A DNA stretch of 64,000 nt, from assembly GCA_030737835.1 (NCBI GenBank), contig CM060848.1, positions 4,946,361 through 5,010,360 on the forward strand, given 5' to 3'. A program made the translations under genes and the position numbers. Every line of letters starts with the position of its first letter. The first letter of the stretch is position 1. Below the pieces are notes generated by a model. It saw only the letters and a program-made list of their open reading frames with translations, had not been told where the DNA came from and ran no database searches. Origin of the DNA: Acorus gramineus (Eukaryota; Streptophyta; Magnoliopsida; Acorales; Acoraceae). Of the stretch, positions 1 to 10,700 are shown piece by piece.

Positions 1-906
1 AGACTCGCGCGCACGCGCGCGAATGACCCCGCATGCGCGCCCGAGTCCTTCCCACCCTGTCCCTCAGCCCTCCCACACTCTTAACACACATGCATACCAT
101 GCACACCCAAATACACACCCTAATCATGCATCTAAACAAGGAAATTGGAGGAGAAGGACTCACCCAAGGAAGGAAGAACAAAGGGATGAAACTGGGTGCC
201 CTTCGCGCACCGAATCACCACCACCAAAGCCACCACCACCAAGCCTCTTCTCAGCCCTAGAAAGGCTGAAAACAGAGGAGAAAAGGAAGCCATGAGAGGA
301 GGTCAACAAGGGGGAAATCAAAAACAAAACCATGGGAAGGTAGATCAAGTCCTCACCTTCCTTTTTCCCTTCTATGGCTTTTCTTTTTAACCACCTCTAC
401 TAGATCAAATGGAGGATTTAAAGAGAGGAGATATGAGATTTGTGAGTGAGTGAGAGAGAGAAGAAGATGAACTATTGGTGGGTGTGGACCTCACTTGGTT
501 GCACACACACACACACACACACCACTTAGGGCACTTAGGGTATTTTGTGAACTTTGACCTCAAGTCAACCTAGCCACACAAACAAACAAAACCAATTGAC
601 CAAGTCAATGGTCAAACTTGACTTGGTCAAGTCTCCCCATGACTTTTCGCTTGGTCAAAACCCGGATACGATTCGGAACTGCGAAATTCTGAACGTTACC
701 GGAATTCGATGAAATTTTCGTGAGAGGCTTGAAATGGCACCAGGACACATAATGTGCAGTTAGATTTTCAATCGGAGTTCTCAAACTCATGATGATGGCT
801 AAAAGTCTGAAATTTTAGAGGTTCCGATCGAAAAAAAGAAAAAGTTGAAAAACTGCCAGAATTCTCCAATGGTGACTAGAAGGCTAAAAGTGACACATAT
901 ATAACA
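1..906 (-). mobile_element. Partial LTR of the large gypsy family (left end outside window)
   Basis: The segment ends in the family-specific terminus AGTGACACATATATAACA at 889-906, the same sequence that ends every other LTR of this family here, with LINE sequence directly after it. Read on the - strand (the element's own orientation) this is the start of the LTR, beginning TGTTATATATG. It resembles the LTR at 24973-28068 most closely: both have the segment with GCGCACCGAA and CACCACC runs near their middle (about 210 and 27340). The remainder of the LTR lies left of the window, so its target duplication cannot be checked. If it is a clean insertion, GTAAA at 907-911 should recur on the far side. 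Confidence 0.85.
502..522. repeat. (CA)n microsatellite
   Basis: A run of about ten CA units inside the partial LTR. Nothing suggests a function. Confidence 0.9.
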
Positions 907-2831
907 GTAAAAGTGCACCTGACGCCTGCGGCCGTCCCTAGCCTCTCCCAAAATCTGACTGCATTTGGGCAATTGAGTAGTAGATGTTCTGCCGTCTTTG
1001 GCTGAGTACCACAAAACGAGTAGTCAGTAGGTTCCGCGGGCCGCCATTTTGCTCTATATACTTTGGTAATGATACGTACCTGTAGCAGCAACCAAAGAAA
1101 TACTTTAACCTTGCATGGGATTTTCCATTTCCATATCTTGGGCGTGCTCACTGCCATTGACGGGTTGCCTTCCAACGACCGCGACCACCACGCATAACCT
1201 GCTTTGACACTAAACTGCATTAGAGGAGGATCCCCCCACGTGCGGACATCCACGTTATCCACTCCTGGTCCTTGGGTTGGCAGACGCTGTAGAAGGGTGG
1301 CCAATTCATTAACTTGTGACTCGGACATAAGTCTCCGCAGACGAGGTCGCCAGTCCCCACCCTCACTGTTTCTATGCCATACTTCCTGAACCCTCTCCTC
1401 CTTAACTTCCACAGCTCTGAATAAGTTCAAAAATTCTTGGCTGAACGGTAACTCTCCACACCATCTTTCTAACCAGAACCAAATAGAGACCCCGTTCCCC
1501 AGCTTCCACCCCAGTGCCAACTTGAATTCCTCCCCGAGTGAAAACCACCCTTTACATAAAAATGACATCTTTGGACGTAGATTCGGCAAGGTGGTCTGTG
1601 CATTCCCATCCCCGAATTTGACTCGCATTAGTCGCACCCACATCGATCCCTCATTCAAGGCCCATTTCCATAACCATTTAGAGAGTAGGGCCATATGCAT
1701 CGCTCTCAGGTCAATGATACCCAGTCCCCCTTTCTCACGCCGTTGGCACATCCGCTCCCATTTGACCATACAAGGCCTGTGAACCTCCCTGTTCGGCCCG
1801 TTCCAAAAGAATATGCAGCGAATGGCTTCGAGCTTCTTAAGAATCCCCTTCGGAATGCGAAATACTGACAAGTAAAATAGTGAAAGGTTTGAAATAACCG
1901 CGCGCAGGAGTGTGAGCTTTCCCCATGCACTTAGGGACTTGTTTTGCCACCCCTCAAGTCGCGTTTGGATGCGATCTACCAATGGTAACCAATCCGCCCG
2001 GAGAAGTTTGTGGTGCACCAACGGTAAGCTGAGATGTTTTGTAGGGAAGACCTGTTGTTGAAATCCTAAAATGTTCGTGAGTTCTTCCGCCTCCGATGCC
2101 TCAACATTTACGGTAAGTAAGGCGCTTTTCATCCAATTAATATGTAGACCCGACACTAAAGCGTAGCAATGTAGAATTAACCTGAGTCCTGCCATCACTT
2201 CAATTGTGGGGGTCACGAAAACCATCGTGTCATCTGCATATTGTAGATGAGTGATCGGTGCGTCGCCGCCTGAACATACCAGCCCCTCAATCCATCCTTC
2301 CCTGGCAGCTTTACCACACATCCGACTGAGTGCGTTTGCTACGAGCGAGAAGAGGAGTGGGGACAGCGGGTCCCCCTGGTGTAAGCCACATCCGATGGGA
2401 AAGTATCCATGCACCACTCTGTTAATGGCAACCGATGCCCGTGCTGACGTGGTACAGTTGTGGATCATTTTTAGCCACGTTGGTGAAAACCCATTCAGCC
2501 ACAACACTTGGAATAGGAAATTCCAATCAACCCGGTCATAAGCCTTCGAGAAGTCTAATATGAGAATGGCTCCGCTGCGCTTCTCCTGATGTAGACTAGA
2601 AATTATCTCCTGGGAAATGGCGTAGCCTTCATGGAGACCTCTGCCAGGTTTGGCCGTAACCTTGGCAATGATCCTGTAACCGCCATTAACTAAGCAAATG
2701 GGCTGGTAATCATTTACCGATTCCGCTCCCTCTTTCTTCAGAATGAGTACGAATAAGGATGCGTTCAGACATCCCATTCCCCGGCCATCTCGCTGGAATT
2801 CTTCAAACATGGCCACCACGTCTTCCTGCAC
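907..2831 (-). pseudogene. LINE ORF2, reverse transcriptase and zinc-binding part (plant L1 type)
   Basis: Reading on the - strand from 2831 down, this is the longest open part of a non-LTR retrotransposon ORF2. Recognisable RT blocks, in order, are a DYQPICLV-type block, LDFSKAYDRVDW (an acidic catalytic residue), GLHQGDPLSPLLFSL, and LQYADDTMVFV with the YADD catalytic box. Near the 3' end a zinc-binding RVT domain shows FCG followed by EHLLLNCP. Between the KVTAKPGRG and EIISSLHQEKRSGA stretches a piece is missing compared with typical plant L1 RTs, so there is probably a small in-frame deletion. The protein runs into the LTR at 906, so the real C-terminus and 3' tail are cut off or lie outside the window. 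A stop codon just upstream (around 2850) separates this part from the rest of ORF2. Confidence 0.9.
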
Positions 2832-3373
2832 TATCTGCCAATATCTCTAATAAAATGCCATACTGAACCAGTCAGGCCCTGGGGACTTATCGCCATCCGC
2901 ACTGAAGACTGCCCCCCTGATCTCTCCGAGCGTGACTGGCTCCTCCATTTGGGCACCCAGAGTTGTCAGAATTTGCGGGAGTTCCCTGTCCTCCTATGTA
3001 GGTCGCCAAGACCTGTCCTTCTTGAACTGCGTTTGGAAATGTGAAACTATCCTCTCCACAATTGTCCCCTCCTCTGTCAGCATTTCCTCGCCCACCGAAA
3101 TCCTCGCAATCCTGTTCACCTGCCTTCTCTAGTTAGCAAATTTATGAAAATATTTAGTGTTACCATCCCCGCTTGAAGCCATAAAGCTTTGGATTTCTGA
3201 CGCCATTCGAGTTCCTCCAGTCGTAACGCCTCCGCCAGCCTCGCTTTAGCGCCTCGTCTCCGTGCCCTTTCCGCCTCTATTAAGCTTCTCTCCTCTTCCG
3301 TTCTGTCTAGTTTGGCGATCTCCTTCATTATGCGTGCCTTCTCCTCCACCCGTTTGCTCTTCGTGATGCCATT
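2832..3373 (-). pseudogene. LINE ORF2, linker between endonuclease and RT, broken
   Basis: In pieces of different frames the - strand reads a basic, Glu/Arg-rich linker, then WRQKSKALWLQAG, then (after a 1-base frame change) GDGNTKYFHK, the usual plant L1 junction motif. Next comes VNRIARISVG and finally GPDWFSMAFY just before the RT. I see in-frame stops near 2850, 2995 and 3130 and the frame change near 3180. It cannot make a continuous protein. The order and spacing match the EN-RT linker of a plant LINE. Confidence 0.85.
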
Positions 3374-4250
3374 CTATGCCATCAGACACCTCTTCAATCT
3401 GCGAATTTTGAATGCAAGCCTCCTCGCCCCGCCTATAATACCAGCCGGTTTACTCCAACTAGCAAGGGTGGTTTCTTCCGCATCAGGACACTCAGCCCAC
3501 CAAGACTCATATCGAAATGGAACCTTCTTACGCGAGGAGTTTTGGGACGATAGAAGCAGGGGTACGAGATCAGACGTGATTCTGGGCAGTCCCTGTAACT
3601 CACAAAATGGGAAAACATCCTCCCATTCTGCACTTAGGAGGATTTTGTCCAATTTGGCCAATGTCGGAAACTCGAGCATGCTACTCCATGTGAATGCGTG
3701 GTTGGCGATGGGGAGGTCAAGAAGCCCTTCAAGATCAATCCATTCCAAGAACTTGTCCATGGCCTCCGTGCGAGAACCGTCTCTATTTCGTTCTCCCACG
3801 AAACGAGTGACATTGAAGTCGCCCGCCACGCACCAAGGAACATCCCATGCGGCCCTAATTGTTGAAAGCTCTGACCATAAATCCTCCCGTTCTCCCTCGC
3901 CTTGCGGTCCTTAGACCCCCAACAACATCCACCTCCACCCTGTCCGAGCCTCTTGAAACAACCCAGACATAGAATAGTTTCCTATGACCTGGTCCTGTAG
4001 CGTCCATTCCGAGGAGTTCCAGCCTAACATGATCCCCCTTGGCGCGCCTGCCGAAGCCTTATATATCATCTGATCCAGCCTTCCGGCGCTCAGGTAGTGT
4101 AGCACCGTCAAATCTACCCGCTCCAGTTTCGTTTCCTGTATGCAGCAAAAATTTACCTGGAATTGTTTCACCAATTCCGCAATATCACGTCTTTTTAAGG
4201 TCGTGCAAGCCCCTGATGTTCTAGGATAAGCACTTGATCATGGGGAAGAA
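3374..4250 (-). pseudogene. LINE ORF2, apurinic-type endonuclease domain, broken
   Basis: The domain starts around 4240, where the - strand reads NFCCIQETKLE, the QET motif of the exonuclease-endonuclease-phosphatase fold of L1 elements. A frame break follows near 3840-3910, then MAGDFNVTRFVGERN with the GDFN motif, AFTWSS, KLDKILLS, and SDLVPLLL. In active relatives the last block has His in the SDH motif, and here it is Leu, so the catalytic site is mutated as well. The domain nicks target DNA during LINE insertion. This copy is dead. Confidence 0.88.
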
Positions 4251-4407
4251 CGGGACTCCTCCTGCCTCGCGAGTGGCATCGCTTGTCCCACCGAAGCATC
4301 AGAAACATTTCGAGTTGTGTTCACGTGAGGGATTGCCATAATATTTCGCGAACTAGCCACCCCGGCCGCTGTCGGAAAGATCGTCCCATCACTAAATACC
4401 CTCCGCA

Positions 4408-4412
4408 GGAAG
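4408..4412. repeat. Target site duplication GGAAG, left copy
   Basis: GGAAG directly precedes the LTR start at 4413 and recurs at 7874-7878 right after the LTR end. This is the 5-bp duplication expected of gypsy-type integration. Confidence 0.93.
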
Positions 4413-4949
4413 TGTCACGCCCCGGGCGTCCCCGAGACGCGGCAAGTGTATATATAATATCAGAATCTACTCAGGAGGTCAATAATATCATACACAAGCA
4501 GCCAAAATGACACACAGACAACAAAAGCAAGGCTGAGAGGATATATACACCAAATGCGGATAACTAAGACTGATTCTGTAATCAAAACACACTACAGACT
4601 CCATACATAATCACATGTCCTGTGAGAGCCAACATACATATAAAGACATCCAAATACAACCAAACGCGTGCCCAAGCACGGAAAATAATACATACTGGTA
4701 CAAGGGATGCTGATAGTCTCTGCAACTCGCGGGACGTGGCGCTACTCCGCTACTGATGAAGTCCCTCGGGGAGCTCCTCCTCTGGATCCGACTCAGATGG
4801 CACTGAAGAAAAATATTGTGCGAGGGGTGAGCCACACGCTCAGCGAACGGCACAACCCATGCATCACAGACAATATTTACCACAACCAGATATCCTTATA
4901 ATCCACAATTCATATTACTTAATCCACAAATGATAGCACAACTCAAAGC

Positions 4950-5300
4950 CGTGGGTTGCTCAATCGCCAACCCACTACACCCTCACCCTCACCCTTCAAT
5001 GGGCGACAAAGGATATTGGGACTGGCTACACATAACCAGCGGGTCGCTTCCGCCAACCCGCCACACCCTCACCCTCACCCTTCAATGGGTGACATAGGAT
5101 ATTGGGACTAACTGCACCAAAAACCAACGGGTCGCTTCCGCCAACCCGCTACACCCTCACCCTCACCCTTCAATGGGTGACATAGGATTTTGGGACTTAC
5201 AAGCATCCAATCACAACTCCAGTGGGTCGTTCATCGCCAACCCACTACACCCTCACCCTCACCCTTCAATGGGTGACATAGGATTTTGGGACTGACTAGG
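4950..5300 (-). repeat. Tandem array with G-quadruplex-forming core (4 units)
   Basis: The core CACCCTCACCCTCACC begins at 4978, 5064, 5152 and 5248, giving spacings of 86, 88 and 96 bp. Each core is followed by CTTCAATGGG and GACA..GGAT..TGGGACT. On the element-sense (-) strand each unit reads GGGTGAGGGTGAGGG plus a further GGG, which fits the classical four-run G-quadruplex pattern. Confidence 0.9.
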
Positions 5301-6179
5301 CTGTTGGTCACCCTTGGTCCACCGATAGTCTCTCCTCCACTCCGTAGGCCGCCTGGTCTACTCCCACATTCAGCACAGTCCGTCCTAAATCAGGAGGTGC
5401 CTACTGATGGGAGCCCTCTGTCAGGAAGGCCTGTCTAACGCTGGGGTAGTCTCTACCGGATCCAACGAAGGGAACAGAACATCCTACCCATCGCATATGA
5501 TCCACTTGGATCCGCAGACGGCACATTATAACAACACTAATGTTCTGAATTCCTCAGAACCCACCAGGGCGCATAACTACGATGCGGGGAACATGCATAA
5601 GGTTATAACAAGGGTGGAATATCATTGGGGGAAAGAAACTCGGGAGGGCAGCGTGAGTTCCCGTTATAGGACACCCCGACAACCAAACAAGGAACACGGT
5701 GTACCCTAACCCGGGTCTCACCGCTGTCCTCGCAAGGCCCCTCCCCTATAATATTCACTATAACATGCAATTAAACAAATACTAGCATTTAATTTAATAA
5801 ATAAACTAGTAGGGCACATGCATCGGTCGGGCTTCCTAGCATGGAAACAGGGGACATGCTGCATGGCTCATACACATCCTAAGGGTGCAAGTCCCTAACA
5901 CGCAAAGTCTAGGGTAACATGCATTCTACAATTAAATCATGCTCGCATGATATACATATTATTGCAGGTTAATATTTATCCATGGCGCCCCAGGAGAGGT
6001 CGGTACACGCCCAAATGCGTATAACGCCTCTCTACTGGGTTGGATTGTCCCACTCACAGGAATCGGGGTCGTCGCGCGACCGTCCGTCTAGATCTGCAAG
6101 ACAGACATTCAATATGGTGAGAAACCACACAATTTATACATAAAAATGCATAGAAATACCCAAAACTCGGATAAGCATG

Positions 6180-7130
6180 CATACGGGCTCGCACGCATGC
6201 GAGCACGCGCGTACGCACGCGAGTCCGAGTGCCCCGACAACTACCCAAACCCTCGGGCAGCCATTCGCATGGCCCCCTGCATGCGCACGCACGAATGCGC
6301 ACGCACGCACACACCCCGGCACCATCGGCGCACTGCCGCGCGCTTGCCCGCGAGCCCAGACGCGCACCCGCACGCATGCGCACGCTCGCGCGCGCTCACG
6401 TGCACCGCGCGTCCAGCCCGCGCCCCTCGCGCAGCACCCCGCGCACTGCCCCAGCAGGCCCCAGCACGCCCCAGCACGCGCACGCACGCGCATGCACGCG
6501 CGCGCGCGCACTGGTTCCCTGCCCAGCGCCCAGGCGCACTGCCCAGGCGCACTGGCCGCGCGCGCGCACGCCCGCGCGCCCCCGCGCGTACCCGCGCGCA
6601 CTCCCGCGCACACCCCCGCTCGCGCCAGAACCCGCGCGCACCCGCGCGCCTGCTCAGCGCGAACCCGCGCACCCGCGCGCGACTGCGCCCGCCAGCGCCC
6701 AGACGCCCAGCACCCTCGGCCAGCACCCGGTACCCGCGACCCGCGCCCAGCGCCCAGCACCCGGGACCATCACCCAGCGTCCACGCGCACGCCCGCGCAA
6801 CACGCGCCTATCGCGCCTGGCAGCACGCGCCCAGCGCGCCTGCCAGCCTGCCCGCGCTGCTGCCCGCGTTGCCTGCCTGCGCGCGTCGCCGAGTGGCCCG
6901 AGCACCGCTCGCTTGCACGCCCGGGGCACTGCCCGCCTGATGCCCGAGCGCCCCTGCCCTGCTCGCCTGCGCGCCCAGCCAGCTTAGCACCCGACTAGCC
7001 CTGCACGCCCAGCACCAGGCACGCCCAGCGCCAGCCCGAGCGCACGCCCGCGCGCACGTACGCGCGCGCCCTGCCAGCGGCCCTGCCTGTTGCGCCTGCT
7101 GCTGCTGCCCTGCCATCCTGCCCGAGCCCG
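6180..7130. other. CG-rich tract inside the LTR
   Basis: About 950 bp of almost pure C/G with dense CGCGCAC and CCAGCAC motifs, standing out from the AT-rich surroundings. Matching tracts sit in the other LTRs at about 21290-21930, 26640-27150, 32680-33250, 40015-40720, 46615-47320 and 53200-53900. Long open frames on both strands (Arg/Ala/Pro-rich) follow from the lack of T and A and do not resemble any protein family I know. Confidence 0.9.
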
Positions 7131-7450
7131 AGCTCCTCTACCACCCACCTCCGACCACCACCACAGCCTCCGACCGCCTCCCACAGCCCTCCGACGGCCA
7201 CCCACCGCCGCCAACCGCCTCCCAACCACAAAACCACCCCCCTAGCATTCATCTATGCAAGAAAAAGAGGGAAAGGGGGCTTACCAAGGGGAGGAGGGGA
7301 AGTCCGGTGGCTCTCCGCGCGCCGAAACCTTTCTCAAAGGCTCTCCTACGCCCCGATCTACCTCCACCGCCGAGATGGCTCAAATCAGGGACGAAGAGAG
7401 GGCGGACGGACGGGCAAAACTCGCCGGAATTGGGATTTGAAAACATCGGA

Positions 7451-7475
7451 GTGTAGATCGGGACCCGATCTACAC
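7451..7475. repeat. 25-bp palindrome conserved in the LTR family
   Basis: Arms GTGTAGATCGGG and CCCGATCTACAC surround a single central A and match perfectly. The same palindrome occurs at 22219-22243, 33576-33600, 41034-41058, 47631-47655 and 54218-54242. In element orientation it lies about 140 bp after the TATA box, so it would form a hairpin in the transcript leader. Confidence 0.9.
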
Positions 7476-7611
7476 TTCCTATGTTTTAGGTTTTAAGGTT
7501 TGAGGGGTCTAAGGGGCTCAAACGCAAGAAAAACGGAGGAGAGGAGAGAGGGGGCTCAAGGTAGGGGATGATGAACAGTAACTCGGAATTTACATCCCAC
7601 CTTTATATAGC

Positions 7612-7619
7612 GTGCGACT
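7612..7619 (-). promoter_or_regulatory. Putative LTR TATA box
   Basis: The - strand reads CTATATAAAGG, about 255 bp into the LTR counted in element orientation, a plausible U3 promoter position. Equivalent but variant sites lie near 22371-22378 and 33728-33736. The three LTRs of the 38-54 kb array have a degraded ACTTAAAAG at this place. Confidence 0.6.
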
Positions 7620-7873
7620 TAAAAACCCAGATACGCCCCGGAACTGCGAAATTTCGGGAACGTTACCGGAATTCGATGAAATTTTCGTGAGAGGTCTAAA
7701 ATGGCACCAGGACACCAAATATGCAGTTAGATTTCCAATCGGAGTCCTCTAGCTCAGGACGATAGCTAACAGTCCAAAAATTAGCGGTTCCGATCGAAAA
7801 CCCTAAAAATTTTAAAAACTGCCAGGACGCTCTAACGGTTACCAGCAGGCTAAAAAGTGACACATATATAACA

Positions 7874-7878
7874 GGAAG
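7874..7878. repeat. Target site duplication GGAAG, right copy
   Basis: Matches 4408-4412 and flanks the solo LTR. Confidence 0.93.
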
Positions 7879-9320
7879 TGCGTGAATTTCACATCCTCAC
7901 GCTTGTCTTCTACCAACAGGTCGAGCTGCTTCGCACGATCATGGGCCTGGACATCCTCCTTCATCCGCGGGATCTGTCCCTCCGATTGCAACGGATTCTC
8001 CCCCACCGCTGCATTTTCGCCTTCCTTCTCCGCTCCGCTCCCGTCCACCACTCTGAGCCTCGGCCCCATTACACATTCATCATCCACTGAATGGTGTGTA
8101 ATCGGAGCATTTCGAGATGTGTCTGAGTTACGGCCCAAATTTACCGGTCGAAATAAAGCAGAGCCCGTGCTGGGTCTCTACCCCACCATGCCCAAGCCCA
8201 TCCTAGGCCCAGAAGCCCAGGGACCAGTGGACAATCCGAATCTTCTGCCTCCAGAACCGGCATGTCAAGTCGACGTTGACCACTAGAAGAAACCCCCGGT
8301 CCCGAAATGTGCGGATCTCGAGGAGACTGGTTCGGCGCTGTCTTACTCTCCACATGGGATGGACTTTGCGAATCCGCGCTAGTCGCCAAAATGATCTCCT
8401 TTCCTTTCCCGTGGAACGCGCCGTCTAACGTTGTCGCAAGTCTACTGGTTTCCCTGACTCCAGCAGGTTGCGTGATGCGTGTCTCAAGCCGTTTTGGTAC
8501 TACCGTCATTGACCCAATCCGTATGGGTCCCGCGAGTACTCTCTCACTTGGCGCCGGGTGAGTTGGTGACTCGGAACTCGTCCTGTCCTCTCGTGGACAT
8601 CTACCCGTTGATTGCACCGGCGCCGGGGGTACCGCTCCTTCCCCCGGACTGGCCGACGCCTCCGTTTTACAAGAACCCTCTGCCACCTGAATCCCCACCA
8701 GGAACTGTTCTTTTCCATGAATCACCACCAGGGACTTGGGGAAGTGGTCCCCTCCGCAACCGACAGGCGCACCTCCTTCACTGTGCGGCCCTGCTGATCC
8801 ATCCCTTCGAATAGAAATTCCTTGATGGGGTTGCGGCAGAGTGCCGAACTCTAGGGTCCATTCTCAGAATATCAGACAACCAGCGTTACCATCCACCGAC
8901 CCCACTTTCAAAAGTTTCTCTTTAAACCCACCTTCAGATCCCGAAATCACAAAAGAATCCCCGCCGATCGCCCGCACCCTCTCAATGGCACGAATCCCCC
9001 AGAAACTTATTAACAGTTCCTTGACTTGTGCTGGGGACGGAGACCATCCTCGTGCCTCCGCAATGACGCACTGCGACAACCAGGCTACCTCGGCCCTCGT
9101 GTCAAACACCTCCGGCAGTCGAATGCACTCCGACGCGAGCGCACCGGCTGCCACCGACAGGGGATGGATAACCTTCCGCCTTTGACACGCCGCCGCCCGA
9201 TGTCCCGTTCCCCTGCACTTGCGACAGATGATCGGGTCGCGGCATTCCCAGCTACTGTGGCCCAAACTAAGGCATCTGAAACAATACACCTCGGACCGTT
9301 TGGACTCCTCTCACCGTTTG

Positions 9321-9471
9321 GAGTGACCCACCTTTTGCCATTCGTACTGTCCCCCACTTCGCCCTCCGCTCGCAGAAGCCCCGACCCTGAACTTGTCACC
9401 TTCTCTTCTGCGTTTTCTGGAGTGACCCACCTTTTGCCATTCGTACTGTTCCCCACTTCGCCCTCCGCTCG
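9321..9471. repeat. Direct repeat (52 bp, two copies) in LINE ORF1
   Basis: 9321-9372 and 9420-9471 are almost identical (GAGTGACCCACC to CCCTCCGCTCG, one base different), offset by 99 bp. A 99-bp step keeps the reading frame, so the ORF1 protein repeats a short peptide. Confidence 0.9.
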
Positions 9472-9584
9472 CTCTCACCGTTCGCCCCCAGGCTGCCGTC
9501 CCGTCCACTCGCCGTCCACTCCCACCGCTCTCGCCGCTCGGTCCCCACATCCTCTCCTTTCTTCTTATTTTTTGGACCCTCGGT

Positions 9585-10010
9585 GATCATGCTAATTTAT
9601 AGGGCATGCAACACATAAAAGTTGGCATGACATAATCATGCAGTATTACTATCATCAAGTTTACCTTTGGCATGTATATACTTTTGAGCAGTTGAACATT
9701 ATTGAAAATATTAATAAAAGTTATCACTTAATGATTATTAATAATTTATATAATATCGATATGTTACTTATATTTCGATTTTTAAGATAAATGAGATGTC
9801 AGTGTAAATCTATTTACACACGCAAGTTTGAACATGTGGTTATTATTTTGTTCTATTCTTATATTTTGAAAAGAGCATGTGACATGAGATTTAATTAAAA
9901 AAGTATTCCCGATAAATTTATTTGTTTATTTATTGTTATTTTATGTAACTGGCTCATTTGGGAAGATCATTAGAATCAATCATCTTCGTTAGATCAGTAT
10001 TTAGACATCC
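9585..10010 (+). repeat. AT-rich dispersed repeat, copy a
   Basis: Shared landmarks with 17965-18390 are GCATGCAACACATAAA, GGCATGACATAATCATGCAG, GCAGTTGAACAT, GATAAATGAGATGTCAG, AAAGAGCATGTGACATGAG and CATTTGG(G)AAGATCATT, in the same order and spacing. It directly abuts the LINE 5' end. No coding potential was seen, and the origin (element or local duplication) is unknown. Confidence 0.85.
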
Positions 10011-10196
10011 CATCAACTAATGGGAATGATGTTACCGATCATTCGAGTGCTTTTTTTTTCTCCTCTCCTCTCACCTTCCATTCCGATACGTAATCACACT
10101 TTCAATTAATAAAATTGCCCGTAGCAATGCAATGTCTATTTTTTCCTAAAAAAAAAAAAAAAATTCAACTTTCTTTGAATTTGTTTGCCTGATCCT

Positions 10197-10700
10197 AAGG
10201 GCCCGGGATGGGCCGGGCGGCGGCAAAAAAAAAAAGCCCGGGCCCTGATGGGCTGGGCCTGGACTTCAGACCCACGGCCAGATTTTAAGCATCTTATTTT
10301 TTTTGTTTTTTATTTCAAATTGTTCATTTGTATATAAATGTTAAAATAACACAAAATTGAAGTATAATGTTGAGAAAAAAAATATTTACATCTATTGAAT
10401 TTTTAAAAATAAAAATATTAAATGAATTAATTACTTAAAAATTAAATAACTACATGTACCTAACTAGGTAGACACTTACATAAATGTCAATTGTATAATT
10501 AGACCACAATTCAAATAAAAATTACATAAAATTACGTATGACGCATTTATTGTATTGCCCCCCATGGGCCTATGGACCTGGCCAGTGGGCAAGGGTGCAG
10601 GCCTGACCTAACGAGCGCAATTCGGGCGGGCCTGCGGGCCGGGCTTTGACCCTTTGTTCTCGGGCCAGGCTTTCAAGCCTCGGGTTTTTTGAGAAACCTT
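10197..10700. mobile_element. GGGCC-rich non-autonomous element, possibly hAT-like
   Basis: GC-rich ends with GGGCCGGGC, GCCCGGGCC and GGGCTGGGCCT (10201-10280) on the left and GGGCGGGCCTGCGGGCCGGGC plus CTCGGGCCAGGCTTTCAAGCC (10560-10690) on the right enclose an AT-rich core. Runs of this kind mark a common class of small plant hAT-related elements. Exact ends and the 8-bp duplication were not resolved, so the class is an inference. Confidence 0.5.

Larger units (their letters stand above)
4413..7873 (-). mobile_element. Solo LTR (3461 bp) inserted in the LINE
   Basis: It runs from TGTCACGCCCC to ATATAACA, has TG...CA ends in both readings and is flanked by GGAAG on both sides. There is no internal region, so it is a solo LTR left by LTR-LTR recombination. 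The element's own orientation is the - strand, inferred from gag and primer sites in relatives. In that direction the LTR has a TATA box near 7612-7619, a 25-bp palindrome at 7451-7475, a CG-rich tract at about 6180-7130, a conserved block near 5630-5750 and an array of about 86-96-bp repeats at 4950-5300. No protein gene is supported inside it. Several long reading frames in the CG-rich part are composition artefacts. Confidence 0.95.
7874..9583 (-). pseudogene. LINE ORF1 (nucleic-acid-binding protein), broken
   Basis: The - strand encodes two consecutive CX2CX4HX4C zinc knuckles, beginning CFRCLSLGHSSWEC and CRKCRGTGHRAAAC, at about 9180-9289, typical of plant L1 ORF1 proteins that bind the element RNA. 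A Ser/Pro-rich tail follows down to about 8140. The pieces lie in different frames, so the ORF is disrupted. Upstream of the knuckles the frame contains the peptide STNGKRWVTP twice because of a 99-bp-offset DNA duplication. The 5' edge is placed near 9583, where similarity to an unrelated AT-rich repeat starts. The 7874 edge is where the solo LTR split the LINE. Confidence 0.82.

Noticed and set aside
4950-5300. CRISPR-like or telomere-like array
   Set aside because: The units are LTR-internal tandem repeats with diverged spacers of the same origin, the core is CACCCT rather than plant telomere CCCTAAA, and the context is eukaryotic.
5407-5709. Open frame of 100 codons in the LTR near 5400-5700 and its equivalents
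   Set aside because: Not conserved in frame among the LTR copies and lies in non-coding LTR sequence.
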